This document shows, in pieces, positions 36,065 to 45,499 of a DNA stretch of 64,000 nt; position 1 is the first letter of the stretch, and the number at the start of each line of letters is the position of its first letter. The notes beneath the pieces were generated by a model. That model did no database searches, was not told the origin of the DNA, and saw nothing but the letters and a program-made list of their open reading frames with translations. The stretch spans positions 1 through 64,000 of the forward strand of contig JAIOPH010000020.1 of the NCBI GenBank assembly GCA_021414005.1. Reading direction: 5' to 3'. Made by a program: the position numbers and the translations under genes. Source of the DNA: Chthoniobacter sp. (GTDB taxonomy: Bacteria; Verrucomicrobiota; Verrucomicrobiia; Chthoniobacterales; Chthoniobacteraceae).

Positions 36065-38275
36065 ATGTTTTCCAACCTGAATTCTGTCGGTGCCCAGTCG
36101 GGCGATATTATGTTCGGGGGCCGCCGGGGCGTTTGCTCAAAGAAGCTGCTGCTCGGGATGCTGGCGGGTGGTGCCGGGACGGTAATGGGGTGGGCGGAGG
36201 AGCCTGCGGCGGTGGAGCCGAATCCGAGTTCGGAGGTGCGCTCGCCGGCGGAGGAGTTGAAGACGTTCCGACTGCCGGCGGGGTATCATCTGGAGCTGGT
36301 GGCGAGTGAGCCGATGATTCAGGAGCCGGTGACGCTGGCATGGGATGGCAATGGGCGGATGCTGGTGGCGCAGATGCGGACCTACATGCAGGACGCGGTG
36401 GGGACGAAGGAGATGGAGCCGACGAGCTGTGTGACGATGCTCACGGATACCAATGGCGATGGCCAGATGGACAAGGCGACGGTCTTTGCCGACAAGCTGC
36501 TGCTGCCGCGGCTGCTGCTGCCCCTGGACGGGCGGGTGCTGATCGGGGAGACAAATCGGGACCAGCTTTATAGCTATCGCGATACGAAGCGCGATGGCGT
36601 GGCGGATGAGAAGGTGCTGGTGTACCAAGGCGGGGCGATCAAGGTCGGGGGAAATCTCGAACATCAGGACAGCGGGCTGATTTGGAATCTGGACAACTGG
36701 ATTTACACGAGCATGAGCTGGCAGCGGCTGCGGTTCACGCGGGGCTCGATGGAGGCGGAGCCGAGCCACAAGGATTTCGCGCAGTGGGGACTGACCCAGG
36801 ATGACGTGGGCCGGATGTTCTATTCGTCGGCGGGAATGGAGCAGCCGGCGTTTGGGTTCCAGATGATGCGGGCGTATGGAAAGGCGCCGCTGAAGGATGA
36901 ACTCGCGCCGGGGTTTATGGAGCCGTGGCCCATCATGGCGACGCCAGATGTGCAGGGCGGGCCGGGGCGGCTGCGCCCGGACAAGACCCTGAATCATTTC
37001 ACGGCCTCGTGCGGGCAGTCGGTGTATCGCGGGGACAACCTGCCGAAGGATTTCTACGGCGACCTTTTCATCCCGGAGCCGGTGGGTCGCCTGATCCGGC
37101 GGGCGAAGGTGACCAACACGGAGGGGAAGATCACGCTGACGAATGCCTACGAGGCGGAGAAGAAGGAGTTCATCGCGTCAGGCGACCGGAACTTTAGGCC
37201 GATCCACACGGCGACCGGGCCGGATGGGTGCCTCTACATCGTGGACATGTATCGCGGGATCATTCAGGAGGGCGCGTGGGTGAAGGGGTTTCTCAAAGAC
37301 CGGGTGCTGGAGGCGGGGCTCGACAAGAATGTGGGCCGCGGGCGCATCTGGCGCGTGGTGCGCGATGGTACGAAACCGACCGCCGCGCCGCGCATGCTCG
37401 ACGAAACGTCCGCGCAACTCGTAGCGCATCTTTCCCACGCGAACGGCTGGTGGCGCGACACCGCGCAAAAGCTGCTCGTGCTCAAGCGGGACATGGCGGT
37501 CGTTCCTGCGCTGAAGGCGGTGGCTCTAACCGGCCAGGAAGCGCTGGGCCGCATGCACGCGCTGTGGACGTTGGAAGGAATGGACGTGATTGATCGCGAC
37601 CTGCTCGTGGGAAAATTGGCCGACGCCGATCCGCGCGTGCGCCAGGCGGCGCTGCGCATCAGCGAGCGGCTGCTGCGGCAGGGCGACGACGCTTTGCTCG
37701 CGAAGATCGAGCCGCTGGCGGCGGACCCGGATGCGAACGTGGTCGCGCAGGTCGTGCTCACGGCGAGCTTCAGCACGAAGAAGGAGGCGGCGCTGGCGAT
37801 CATCGAAAAAGCGAAGGCGGCGAAGGTCGCGCCGGACTTGCTCGCGGCGTACGTGAAGAACGGCACGGGTCGGCTGAACGGGCTGAAGGACGTGGCGCTG
37901 AGCAAGGGTGCCGCCACGTATCAGTCGCTCTGCTTTAGCTGTCATGGGGCGGACGGCAAAGGGGTGGATGCAGGCAAGGACAAGATCGCTCCCGCGCTCG
38001 CGGGTGCTGCCATCGTGAATGGCGACAAAACCCCGCTGATCAAGATCGTGCTCCGCGGCCTGACGGGGCCGATTGAGGGGAAGACGTACGTCGGGCAGTT
38101 GATGGTGCCGATGGCGCAGGAGTCCGACGAATGGGTGGCCGATGTCCTGACCGAAATCCGCAAATCGTGGGGCAACACCGGCGACGCCGTGACGCCAGCC
38201 GAGGTGGCGACGGTGCGGGCGGCGACGGAGCAGGTGAAGGAGCCGTACACGATGGAGAAACTCCTCGGCAAATAG
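36065..38275 (+). CDS. PVC-type membrane-bound dehydrogenase with c-type cytochrome domain
   Basis: The 736-residue protein starts at ATG 36065, with 36110 as an alternative, both ahead of a signal peptide (KKLLLGMLAGGAGTVMGWA). Domains in order: a beta-propeller dehydrogenase (FRLPAGYHLELVASEPMIQEPVTLAWDGNGRMLVAQM to GCLYIVDMYRG, about 65-430), a HEAT-like helical region (about 450-610), and a terminal cytochrome c with SLCFSCHGADGKG (CxxCH) and a later Met ligand. Such proteins are abundant in Planctomycetes and Verrucomicrobia and probably oxidise sugars in the periplasm. No PQQ synthesis genes are near. Confidence 0.92.
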   Translation: MFSNLNSVGAQSGDIMFGGRRGVCSKKLLLGMLAGGAGTVMGWAEEPAAVEPNPSSEVRSPAEELKTFRLPAGYHLELVASEPMIQEPVTLAWDGNGRMLVAQMRTYMQDAVGTKEMEPTSCVTMLTDTNGDGQMDKATVFADKLLLPRLLLPLDGRVLIGETNRDQLYSYRDTKRDGVADEKVLVYQGGAIKVGGNLEHQDSGLIWNLDNWIYTSMSWQRLRFTRGSMEAEPSHKDFAQWGLTQDDVGRMFYSSAGMEQPAFGFQMMRAYGKAPLKDELAPGFMEPWPIMATPDVQGGPGRLRPDKTLNHFTASCGQSVYRGDNLPKDFYGDLFIPEPVGRLIRRAKVTNTEGKITLTNAYEAEKKEFIASGDRNFRPIHTATGPDGCLYIVDMYRGIIQEGAWVKGFLKDRVLEAGLDKNVGRGRIWRVVRDGTKPTAAPRMLDETSAQLVAHLSHANGWWRDTAQKLLVLKRDMAVVPALKAVALTGQEALGRMHALWTLEGMDVIDRDLLVGKLADADPRVRQAALRISERLLRQGDDALLAKIEPLAADPDANVVAQVVLTASFSTKKEAALAIIEKAKAAKVAPDLLAAYVKNGTGRLNGLKDVALSKGAATYQSLCFSCHGADGKGVDAGKDKIAPALAGAAIVNGDKTPLIKIVLRGLTGPIEGKTYVGQLMVPMAQESDEWVADVLTEIRKSWGNTGDAVTPAEVATVRAATEQVKEPYTMEKLLGK

Positions 38276-38295
38276 AGACGCGCGGCGCGCTTGCC

Positions 38296-38325
38296 GATTA
38301 AGATTACGATTAGGATTCAGAATAT
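38296..38325 (+). repeat. GATTAAGATTACGATTAGG-type periodic run
   Basis: Between the dehydrogenase stop and phoH there is a run of AT-rich GATTAnG units (period about 6-7 bp). It belongs to the family of short periodic repeats seen at several gene edges here. Confidence 0.5.
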
Positions 38326-38368
38326 GACCCCGCGGGCCAGCGCCCGCCTTTCCCGAAACCGCATACCC

Positions 38369-39868
38369 ATGGCCGCGAAGAAACCGACCCCGCCCACCTG
38401 CAAACACTTCGTCCTCGATACCAACGTCCTGATTCACGATCCGCAGTCGATGTTTCAGTTCGAGGAAAACGCCGTCTGGGTGCCGGTGGAAGTGCTGGAG
38501 GAACTCGACCGTTTTAAATCCGAATCCACGACACGCGGGGCGAATGCGCGCGAGGTGCATCGCACGCTCAGCGGGCGCTTTGGCACCACGGCGCAGATGC
38601 GCGATGGCGCGACGCTGGAGAATGGCGGGCGGCTGCGCGTGTTCATCAACCCCACGATCAAGCATGTGGGCAACGAGTGGCGCATCCTCGCGGAATCGCC
38701 GCGCGCGGCGCAGGTGCAGACGCTTTTTCCCGACCTCGAAAGCACGGACAACCGCATCCTCGCCAGCGCCGCATATCTCGCCGACACGCAGGCCGCGGGC
38801 GCGATCCTCGTGACGAAGGATCTCAACATGCAGCTCAAGGCGCGGGCGCTCGGGATCGAGGCGCAGGATTACCGCACCGACCGCGTGGAGGACGGCGACA
38901 TCCGCCGCACCCAGCGGCGCAGCGGGCACGAGGAATACGAGGCCATCGACATTCCCGGCTACACGCTCCAGGCCTTTGCCAGTCAGGAAAAAATCGCGCT
39001 CCCGGAAGTGGCGGGGCTGGTGCCAAACCAGTACGTGCTCCTGCGCAACGAAGAGGAGCCGACCCATGGCGTGCCCGCGCGGCATGTCGGCGGCGGCGAG
39101 TTTCACCGGCTGCGGCACGACCGCATCGTCATCCGTAACGGACGCACCCTCCAGGCCGCGAACCTCGGCCAGCGCTTCCTGCTCGACGCGCTCTACGATC
39201 CCGCGCTCACACTCATCACCGTGTATGGCAAGGCGGGCACCGGCAAGACGCTGCTTAGCGTGGGTGCCGCGCTGGAGCAGGTGCAGGGCGGCGATTACGA
39301 GAAAATGCTCATCACCCGCGTCATCATGCCCACGGGACGCGACATCGGTTTTCTCCCCGGTCGCATGGAGGAGAAGATGCAGCCCTGGGTGCAGCCGGCC
39401 TACGACGCCCTCGAACAACTCCTCGGCAAGCCGCGCAAGCCCGAGCACTTTGAGAAAAAAAAGCAGAGCGCCCGCAAGTCCGCGCCGCCGGATTACGCGG
39501 CGGGCAATGGTGCGCCCGTCGGAAAAATCGCGCGCCCGTACGAGCCGCTCATGCAGGCCGGCCTACTTGAGATTGAAGCCATCGCGCACATCCGTGGCCG
39601 CTCCATCCCCCGCGCCATTTTCATCGTGGACGAAGCCCAGCAGCTCACGCCGCACGAGGCCAAGACGCTCGTCACGCGGATGGGAAAGGGGAGTAAGATC
39701 ATCCTCATCGGCGACCTCGCGCAGATCGACAACCCCTACGTGGACGCGCACACCAACGGCCTCGTCTTCACCCGCAACCGGCTGCAAGGCCAGTCCTTCA
39801 TGGCGCACATCAACCTCTTCAAAGGCGAGCGCAGCGAGATGGCCGAGGTGGCGTCGAATCTGATGTAG
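38369..39868 (+). CDS. PIN domain-PhoH family ATPase (PhoH2/YlaK type)
   Basis: The ATG at 38369 gives 499 residues. The N-terminal PIN nuclease domain (about 10-165) has FVLDTNVLIHDP, LEELDRF and STDNRILASAA, covering the acidic active site. The PhoH ATPase (about 250-499) has VYGKAGTGKTLLS (Walker A) and AIFIVDEAQQLTPHEAKTLVTRMG (Walker B), plus IGDLAQIDNPY. PhoH2 proteins act as RNA helicase-ribonucleases. The gene stands alone and is not paired with a VapB-like antitoxin. Confidence 0.94.
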   Translation: MAAKKPTPPTCKHFVLDTNVLIHDPQSMFQFEENAVWVPVEVLEELDRFKSESTTRGANAREVHRTLSGRFGTTAQMRDGATLENGGRLRVFINPTIKHVGNEWRILAESPRAAQVQTLFPDLESTDNRILASAAYLADTQAAGAILVTKDLNMQLKARALGIEAQDYRTDRVEDGDIRRTQRRSGHEEYEAIDIPGYTLQAFASQEKIALPEVAGLVPNQYVLLRNEEEPTHGVPARHVGGGEFHRLRHDRIVIRNGRTLQAANLGQRFLLDALYDPALTLITVYGKAGTGKTLLSVGAALEQVQGGDYEKMLITRVIMPTGRDIGFLPGRMEEKMQPWVQPAYDALEQLLGKPRKPEHFEKKKQSARKSAPPDYAAGNGAPVGKIARPYEPLMQAGLLEIEAIAHIRGRSIPRAIFIVDEAQQLTPHEAKTLVTRMGKGSKIILIGDLAQIDNPYVDAHTNGLVFTRNRLQGQSFMAHINLFKGERSEMAEVASNLM

Positions 39869-39904
39869 CTCAAACGGCCGGTCGGTCGCAGCGCGCGCCG
39901 GAGA

Positions 39905-40771
39905 TCACTTCGTTTCCTGCACGGCATTCCCGCCGCTTGCCGGAGGTGTCATCTCCGCCGAAGCGAAGATCGGATAGAAGATGGACGTTTCTTCGGAGGC
40001 GGGCCCGCTGAGTTTTTCATCGCTCGTCTTGCCCTGCAAAATGCTGCCATATCTGGTGATCCCGCGCAGGCCGACGAGCAGGGCCTTTTTGTGATCGGGA
40101 TCGAGTTTGCCGGCCGCCCCTTGTGCGACAATCCACGCGACTTTGTTGAGCCCGTCCTTTGCTTCGTCGGACTTGTAGCTGCGCAGCGATGGGACGTGGC
40201 ACAGGAACACGATGGTGTCCTGACTTTCGTGGCAGTAGGTAAGAAACTCACCGCCGGTCATGAGGTTTTTTTTGCTCCCTCCGGTGAAGAGGGCCGCGGT
40301 CATAATCTTCATCTGCTCCGAGAAAACCGCAGCGGCCGACGTGGCGGTTTCGCTGTTGCCGTGCGTCGGCCCTTTTCCCTTGGAATCAATCAGGGCATCC
40401 GCCGCTTTAAATTCTTTGTAGCCCGGCTTCGCGGCTTCCTTGGCCGCCCCGCGTTCGCCGAATACGCCCAGGCCCATGGCCGGCACGGCAAGTACGGCGA
40501 GGATCCACGTCCAGGCTCTGGCCGGGATGAAAAAAAGGCTGTGACTGCGCTCGACTTTCACCTGCTGTCCGGTGGCTTGATCGACGAGAATTCGGGGTTG
40601 CTTGGGATAGATCAGCTTCCACAAGCCCCAGTTCCCCAGTGCGGCCAGCGCTATTCCCACGCCGGGTCCCATTCCGGCGAAACCGATTGCTGCCGAGAGG
40701 AACATGCCGACGATGACTCCGGCGATGGTGATGAGGGGGATCAAGATTCCCAGTCCGCTCCAAATGATCAT
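39905..40771 (-). CDS. hypothetical membrane protein
   Basis: From ATG 40771 (MIIWSGLGILIPLITIAGVIVGMFL) it has 288 residues. Three or four hydrophobic helices lie in the first 125 residues (WSGLGILIPLITIAGVIVG, GFAGMGPGVGIALAALGNWGLW, AWTWILAVLAVPAMGLGVFG). The C-terminal two thirds is soluble and includes GEFLTYCHESQDTIVFLCHVPSLRSYKSD. No family is recognised. The start is 168 bp from the divergent TerB-like gene. Confidence 0.65.
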   Translation of the reverse strand: MIIWSGLGILIPLITIAGVIVGMFLSAAIGFAGMGPGVGIALAALGNWGLWKLIYPKQPRILVDQATGQQVKVERSHSLFFIPARAWTWILAVLAVPAMGLGVFGERGAAKEAAKPGYKEFKAADALIDSKGKGPTHGNSETATSAAAVFSEQMKIMTAALFTGGSKKNLMTGGEFLTYCHESQDTIVFLCHVPSLRSYKSDEAKDGLNKVAWIVAQGAAGKLDPDHKKALLVGLRGITRYGSILQGKTSDEKLSGPASEETSIFYPIFASAEMTPPASGGNAVQETK

Positions 40772-40938
40772 GGTAGTAAGTATTGAGGTTGGTCCTGCGT
40801 TCGCTGCGAGCGAAGCTGAACCGCGGTATTCGGGAAACTCAAAAATGCCCGGCACGTGCGATTTTTATTTGGAGGGAGCGAGGTGCATGGCAATGCTTCG
40901 GCCTTCCCCCGTCCTGGTCCCACGTATTTCTTCCGTTT

Positions 40939-41886
40939 ATGTCCGACGATTCCCAGCCCTCCACCGACTCCCCCGACCTTCCTGAACCCGAGTATCCCCG
41001 CTTTACCAACGAGGTGGGGGAGGTGCTCTGCAAAGCGCCGCTCGCCGTCTTCCTCGCAGTGGCGGGGGCGGACGGAGAACTGCCCAGCAAGTATGACATC
41101 GAGCGCTTCAAAATGATTCTTAGCTCTGCCTTTATCGAGTCGGAGGTCATCCAAGATTCGATGACGTACGCGTTGCTCAGGCATCTGCGCGCCAATCTTT
41201 CCCGGATGACGCAGGAGGTTCTCGCCCTGCCCGACGCGGGCCCGCTTTTTGCCGAAGCCAAGAGCCTAGCTCCTGCACACTTTCCGGAAATGGAACACGT
41301 CCTGTATCTTACGCAGCTCGGGATGATCGGCAGCTACGCCACGATGGACGCGGATGGAGCCTACCCGCCGGTGCGGTTGGCGACGCATGATCAAATCGCC
41401 CGCTTTATGGAATTTCCCACGCTGCGGGACGCCGTGCTCGAAGGAGGCGTGGACGAAACCCAATGGACTGCGCTTTCGCGGGGGATCGTGGCGGCGTTTC
41501 TGGCGGTCGCGGTGGCCGATGGGGACATTGGCGAAAAGGAATACGCCGCCTTTCACGATTGGGCGACCGCGCAACTCCGGCCGAGCGCCGAGGGGAGCAT
41601 TGCGCGGGAGGTGCTCGCTCGTTGTCTCCGCGATCTCCGCCCGCTGGCGACGCAGGTCATGCACTCGCCGAAACCATTGCTCGAAAAGCCTTACGAGGCC
41701 GCGGTCTTGTCGCGGCACCTATTCAGCACCGAGGATTCCCAGTCCTATCGGGCGATGCTCATGGACGTGGCCCGGACCGTGGCCAAGGCCGAAGGGGGCG
41801 GGCTCCTGGGCATGGGCGGCAAGATCAGCAAGGAGGAGCGCACCGTGCTGGAAAGGCTGAGCGAGATTACCGGGAACGGCGTATAA
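40939..41886 (+). CDS. TerB-like protein with two helical repeats
   Basis: The ATG at 40939 starts a 315-residue protein. It contains LAVFLAVAGADGELPSKYDIERFKMIL near residue 35 and AAFLAVAVADGDIGEKEYAAFHDWA near residue 195; each has the A-x-x-A-ADGxxxxxE acidic pattern of TerB domains, which bind metal. So it seems to have two TerB-like halves. TerB proteins are linked with tellurite resistance and membrane-associated metal sensing; terC is 7 kb away. Function is not established. Confidence 0.7.
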   Translation: MSDDSQPSTDSPDLPEPEYPRFTNEVGEVLCKAPLAVFLAVAGADGELPSKYDIERFKMILSSAFIESEVIQDSMTYALLRHLRANLSRMTQEVLALPDAGPLFAEAKSLAPAHFPEMEHVLYLTQLGMIGSYATMDADGAYPPVRLATHDQIARFMEFPTLRDAVLEGGVDETQWTALSRGIVAAFLAVAVADGDIGEKEYAAFHDWATAQLRPSAEGSIAREVLARCLRDLRPLATQVMHSPKPLLEKPYEAAVLSRHLFSTEDSQSYRAMLMDVARTVAKAEGGGLLGMGGKISKEERTVLERLSEITGNGV

Positions 41887-42013
41887 TTCTGACGACGAAC
41901 GGTGTCACCGGTGGCGGGAAACGGTGATCGCATTTACTGATGGGCCGCTTTTTGCGGAGCCTCGGAGGCGCCGGAGCCGCGCCAGTGCTTTGTTCCTCCG
42001 TGTCGGCGGCGGG

Positions 42014-42796
42014 TTAAACCTTCTGCCACTCCGGCTTTTGCTCGAAGACCCAGCGGTAGTAGTCGCGGCGGGTGAGTTGGGTGGCGGCGGGTTCGTCGAG
42101 GAGGCATTTGGCCACGGGGTGCATCTGGAGGATGGAGGCCGGATTCATGGCGGTGATGGGGCCTTCGACGGCGGTGGCGATGGCGTGCGCTTTTTTTTCG
42201 CCGAAGGCGAGGAGCAGAACCTGGCGCGCGTCCATGATGGTGCCGACGCCCATCGTGATGACGTGATGCGGGACGCTCGCCGGGCTGTCGAAGAAGCGGG
42301 CGTTGTCGTCGCGGGTTTCGGGGGTGAGGGTTTTGATGCGCGTGCGGGAAGCGAGGGAGGAGGAGGGTTCGTTGAAGCCGATGTGGCCGTCGCTGCCGAT
42401 GCCGAGGATTTGCAGGTCGAGGCCGCCGGCGCTGGAGATGGCGTCCTCGTAGGCGCGGCAGTGCGTGGGGATGTCGGTGGCGAGGCCGTCGGGGATGTGG
42501 ATGCGGCTGGCGGGGACGTTCAGGTGCGCGAAGAAGTTTTCGTGCATGAAGGCGTGGTAGCTGGCGGGGTGCGTGGGCGCGAGGCCCACGTATTCGTCGA
42601 GGTTGAAGGTGGTGACATGGCTGAAATCCAGGCCGTCGTCGCGGTGGAGGCGGATGAGTTCTCGGTAAAGGGCGAGCGGGGTGCTGCCGGTGGCGAGGCC
42701 GAGGATGGCGTTGGGCTTTTCCCGGACGAGGCGGGCGACGTGGCGCGCGGCGAGGGTAGAGGCGGCTTCGGCGGACGGTTGGATGATTATTTCCAT
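42014..42796 (-). CDS. nagB: glucosamine-6-phosphate deaminase
   Basis: The 260-residue enzyme carries GLATGSTPLALYREL, FNLDEYVGL (Asp67), GIGSDGHIGFNEP (Asp136, His138, Glu143), giving the catalytic residues. NagB converts glucosamine 6-phosphate to fructose 6-phosphate and ammonia. It follows the PIG-L deacetylase by 3 bp on the same strand, so the pair is one operon. Confidence 0.95.
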   Translation of the reverse strand: MEIIIQPSAEAASTLAARHVARLVREKPNAILGLATGSTPLALYRELIRLHRDDGLDFSHVTTFNLDEYVGLAPTHPASYHAFMHENFFAHLNVPASRIHIPDGLATDIPTHCRAYEDAISSAGGLDLQILGIGSDGHIGFNEPSSSLASRTRIKTLTPETRDDNARFFDSPASVPHHVITMGVGTIMDARQVLLLAFGEKKAHAIATAVEGPITAMNPASILQMHPVAKCLLDEPAATQLTRRDYYRWVFEQKPEWQKV

Positions 42797-42799
42797 GAA

Positions 42800-43654
42800 C
42801 TAGGTGGCGAGGCGCTGGCGGAGTTTGGCGACCACATCGGCGCGGAAGCGGTCGATGAAACCGGTGACGTAATCGAGGATGTCGAGGGAGTCGTCGTGGG
42901 CGAGGGGCGTGAGGTCCATGGCGAAGGAGACGGCGAGGCTGTGATCCACGCCGTGGCTTTCGAAGAAGGTGGCATTGGCGTGGCGGCGGCCGGCAACGGC
43001 GAGGTCGTAGCGTTTGCCGCCGGCGATCTGGGAGTGAAAGAGGTTGTTCAGCGCGGAGGCGAGGCTCTCGTGGCCGCTCACGTCATGGATGATTTTCTCG
43101 GCGTCGGGCATCCAGTCGAGGTCGCGCCAGACTTCGCAGCCGTGGACGGCGAGTGGGCGTTGGTCGTGAGGCAAGGCGCGGATGGCCTGGATGACGGGGA
43201 CGACGATGGCGATGTGGGTGGCGTGTTTGTCGGCGGGGTTGTGGGTATATACGACGCGCGGTCGGGTAGCGGTCAGGATGGCGAGGAGGTCGGCGCGCAG
43301 CCGCGGGTCGGCGGGATCGCGGGCGACGGCGCTGGGGTAGTCGAGCTGGAGCATGGCGGCGTAGCGCCCGAGCATGGCAGCGCGGCGCTGTTCGTCGCGG
43401 CGGACGGCCATCATTTCCTCATCGGTGAAGCGGGCGAATTTCCCGCGCCGTGCACTGCCGGAGCCGTTCGTGCAGGTGACGCCGCCAAACCATTCGCCAG
43501 GGCTCTCGTAGCACGCGGCGATGCCGTGAAAGGCCATGAATTCCAAGTCATCCTGGTGCGCGCCAATGCCGAGATGGGTGACGCGCGCGAGGGCGTCGGC
43601 GGGCGGTAGACCGTCGGGAATAAAAACGTCGGCGGTGGGGTTGTGGAGCTTCAT
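42800..43654 (-). CDS. PIG-L family deacetylase
   Basis: The ATG at 43654 (MKLHNPTADVFIPDG) starts a 284-residue protein. THLGIGAHQDDLEFMAFHGI (His33, Asp35, Asp36) is the PIG-L zinc site with Gln in place of the usual Pro in HPDDE. YTHNPADKHATHI provides the second His set. Family members deacetylate N-acetylglucosamine derivatives. Being coupled to nagB suggests GlcNAc catabolism. The gene's upstream extension overlaps the ROK kinase and is not used. Confidence 0.9.
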   Translation of the reverse strand: MKLHNPTADVFIPDGLPPADALARVTHLGIGAHQDDLEFMAFHGIAACYESPGEWFGGVTCTNGSGSARRGKFARFTDEEMMAVRRDEQRRAAMLGRYAAMLQLDYPSAVARDPADPRLRADLLAILTATRPRVVYTHNPADKHATHIAIVVPVIQAIRALPHDQRPLAVHGCEVWRDLDWMPDAEKIIHDVSGHESLASALNNLFHSQIAGGKRYDLAVAGRRHANATFFESHGVDHSLAVSFAMDLTPLAHDDSLDILDYVTGFIDRFRADVVAKLRQRLAT

Positions 43655-43740
43655 CGGGTCGGGCTGGAGAGAGCAGTAGTTTTCCCCGGGGCGAGGTTCC
43701 AGCCTTTTGCAAAGGCGCGTGCTTTTCGGGAGGAATCGGA

Positions 43741-43772
43741 AACTACGGATTACACGGATTGCTCGGATGCAA
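43741..43772. repeat. ACGGATTACACGGATTGC-type periodic run
   Basis: Within the 240-bp gap between the deacetylase and the ROK gene a short run of ACGGATT units occurs. A similar run lies at 26057-26083. No other clear element is in the gap. Confidence 0.45.
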
Positions 43773-43894
43773 CGTGGGCAGGCTTTTCCCCGGCGCATCG
43801 CGATCTGCTTCACATGTAATTCGTGGTTCCCCTTGCTCGGCTTGGCGAATGATTGACCTCGCGCCCACCGCTCCCGCAGAGTTTCCGCCGCTTC

Positions 43895-44839
43895 ATGAGC
43901 ACCACGCGCACAGCCATCGGCATTGATTTTGGCGGGACGACGATCAAATCGGCGGTCATCCGCGATGGGTGCGTGCTGGCGCACGGCGAGGTTATCGACA
44001 CGCAGCTTTACGCGCATGCGGAGGCGCTGATCGGCGAAATGCTGCGCGTCATCGAGGCGCTACGTGCGGCGCATCCCGAGGTGGTGGCGGTCGGAGTCGG
44101 CTTGCCGGGGCTGGTAGATAGCGTGAACGGCGTCGTCCATGCGCTCACAAACGTCCCCGGCTGGAGCGAAGTGCCGCTCCGCGCGCGGCTCGCCGAGCGC
44201 ACCGGACTCTGCGCGGTCATCGAGAATGACGCCAAGGCCATGGCTTATGGCGAGTGGCGTTACGGCGCGGCACAGCATGGACGCCATGTCATGTGCATCA
44301 CCCTCGGCACCGGCGTCGGCGGCGCGCTGATTCTCGATGGCCGGCTCTACCGCGGGGCGCAGCTCGCGGCGGGCGAAATCGGCCACGCCAGCATTGATTA
44401 TCGCGGCCTCCCCGGACCGTACGGTAATCCCGGCGGCCTTGAGGAATACGTCGGCAACCAGCAGATCGCCGAGCGCGCCGTGCGGCTCTACGGCGAGGCG
44501 GGGCGCACGGTGCCGGTGGAAAAATGCACGCCCCGCGATCTCGAACAAGCGGCGCGCGGCGGCGACGCGGTGGCCTGTGGACTGTGGGAGGCGGTGGGCT
44601 TCGAGATCGGCTGCGCGCTGGCGAATGCGATCTGGCTGCTGAATCCCGACTCGATCGTCATCGGCGGCGGCGTGGCGAAAGCGGGCGACCTGCTTTTCGC
44701 ACCGATCCGCCGGACCGTCCGCGAGCGGACGCAGGCGCTCTATCACGAAAATCTCCGCATCGTCCCCGCCGCCCTCGGCAACGAAGCCGGGATGATCGGC
44801 TGCGCCACGCTGGCCGCCGAAGCTGCTGTTGCGAAGTAG
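43895..44839 (+). CDS. ROK family sugar kinase without the zinc-binding cysteines
   Basis: The 314-residue protein has AIGIDFGGTTIKSAVIRDG (phosphate 1) at the N terminus, the VGVGLPGLVDSVNG and IENDAKAMAYGEWRYGAA regions and GTGVGGALILDGRLYRGAQLAAGEIGH. ROK kinases usually continue to a CxCGxxGCxE zinc motif that precedes the sugar-binding Glu. Here the segment is GPYGNPGGLEEYVG: Gly and Asn or Gly replace the cysteines and the Glu is retained. It probably phosphorylates glucose or an amino sugar. It is divergent from deacetylase-nagB, which suggests shared regulation. Confidence 0.9.
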   Translation: MSTTRTAIGIDFGGTTIKSAVIRDGCVLAHGEVIDTQLYAHAEALIGEMLRVIEALRAAHPEVVAVGVGLPGLVDSVNGVVHALTNVPGWSEVPLRARLAERTGLCAVIENDAKAMAYGEWRYGAAQHGRHVMCITLGTGVGGALILDGRLYRGAQLAAGEIGHASIDYRGLPGPYGNPGGLEEYVGNQQIAERAVRLYGEAGRTVPVEKCTPRDLEQAARGGDAVACGLWEAVGFEIGCALANAIWLLNPDSIVIGGGVAKAGDLLFAPIRRTVRERTQALYHENLRIVPAALGNEAGMIGCATLAAEAAVAK

Positions 44840-44851
44840 GCGAGCCGGGCG

Positions 44852-45499
44852 CTACTCGCCGCGTTTCAACTGCTGGCGGGTCTTTTCCACGCGCCCATCG
44901 ACGTAAGCGAACACACGACCTTTTCCCGCGACGGCCGGGCTCGCAATCAGCACTTTGTTCGGGTTGTCCTTTTCACTTCCGCCGAAGTATTCAAAAGGCA
45001 CCGGATTTTTTTGATCGGGATACGGGCAGAGAAGGATTTTGGCGTCAGGGATGATTTCTGGAACCAAATCCTCCAGCTTTGCGGGAAATTTGCCGTCGTG
45101 TTCCCCCGCGTAAATCCTGCACCCCACGGCCAACTGCTTGGCATTTGAAAGAGCCTTTGCTTGCAGGGCCTGTTCCTTCACTGCGCCAAAAGCCGGCAGG
45201 GCAAGACCGGCGAGGATCGCGATGACAGAAATCACCGCCAACACTGCCTGCATGTAACCCATCACCAATCCGGCGATCGCCAGTCCGCTCCCCTTGATCC
45301 GTCCCGCCGATTTGCCGATCTGCCCCAGCGCCATGTGTCCGCAGATGATCGCGGGTAGGAAGGTCAGAATGGCGAGGATGCCGAGCGAAATGATCCCGAG
45401 GATCCCGCACACGAGGCTGGTGATCGCCAGACCGGACGTTTGTTGCGGGGTGAGGGCGGCGTACGGCTGGCCCTGCATGGGAGGAGGATTGTTGTCCAT
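44852..45499 (-). CDS. DUF4190 membrane protein with pseudopilin-like part
   Basis: The ATG at 45499 (MDNNPPPMQGQPYAALTPQQ) gives 215 residues. The DUF4190 segment is SGLAITSLVCGILGIISLGILAILTFLPAIICGHMALGQI and then GSGLAIAGLVMGYMQAVLAV. The C-terminal part, LPAFGAVKEQALQAKALSNAKQLAVGCRIYAGEHDGKFP, matches the helix of type II secretion pseudopilins (DUF1559-like), common in Verrucomicrobia and Planctomycetes. It may be a membrane-anchored pseudopilin; it has no prepilin cleavage site at the N terminus. Confidence 0.8.
   Translation of the reverse strand: MDNNPPPMQGQPYAALTPQQTSGLAITSLVCGILGIISLGILAILTFLPAIICGHMALGQIGKSAGRIKGSGLAIAGLVMGYMQAVLAVISVIAILAGLALPAFGAVKEQALQAKALSNAKQLAVGCRIYAGEHDGKFPAKLEDLVPEIIPDAKILLCPYPDQKNPVPFEYFGGSEKDNPNKVLIASPAVAGKGRVFAYVDGRVEKTRQQLKRGE

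Noticed and set aside
37526..39448. 640-codon minus-strand frame
   Set aside because: Antisense to the dehydrogenase and phoH, no motif.
41924..43609. 561-codon plus-strand frame over nagB and the deacetylase
   Set aside because: Gly/Val/Glu-rich shadow; nagB and PIG-L have full active sites on the other strand.
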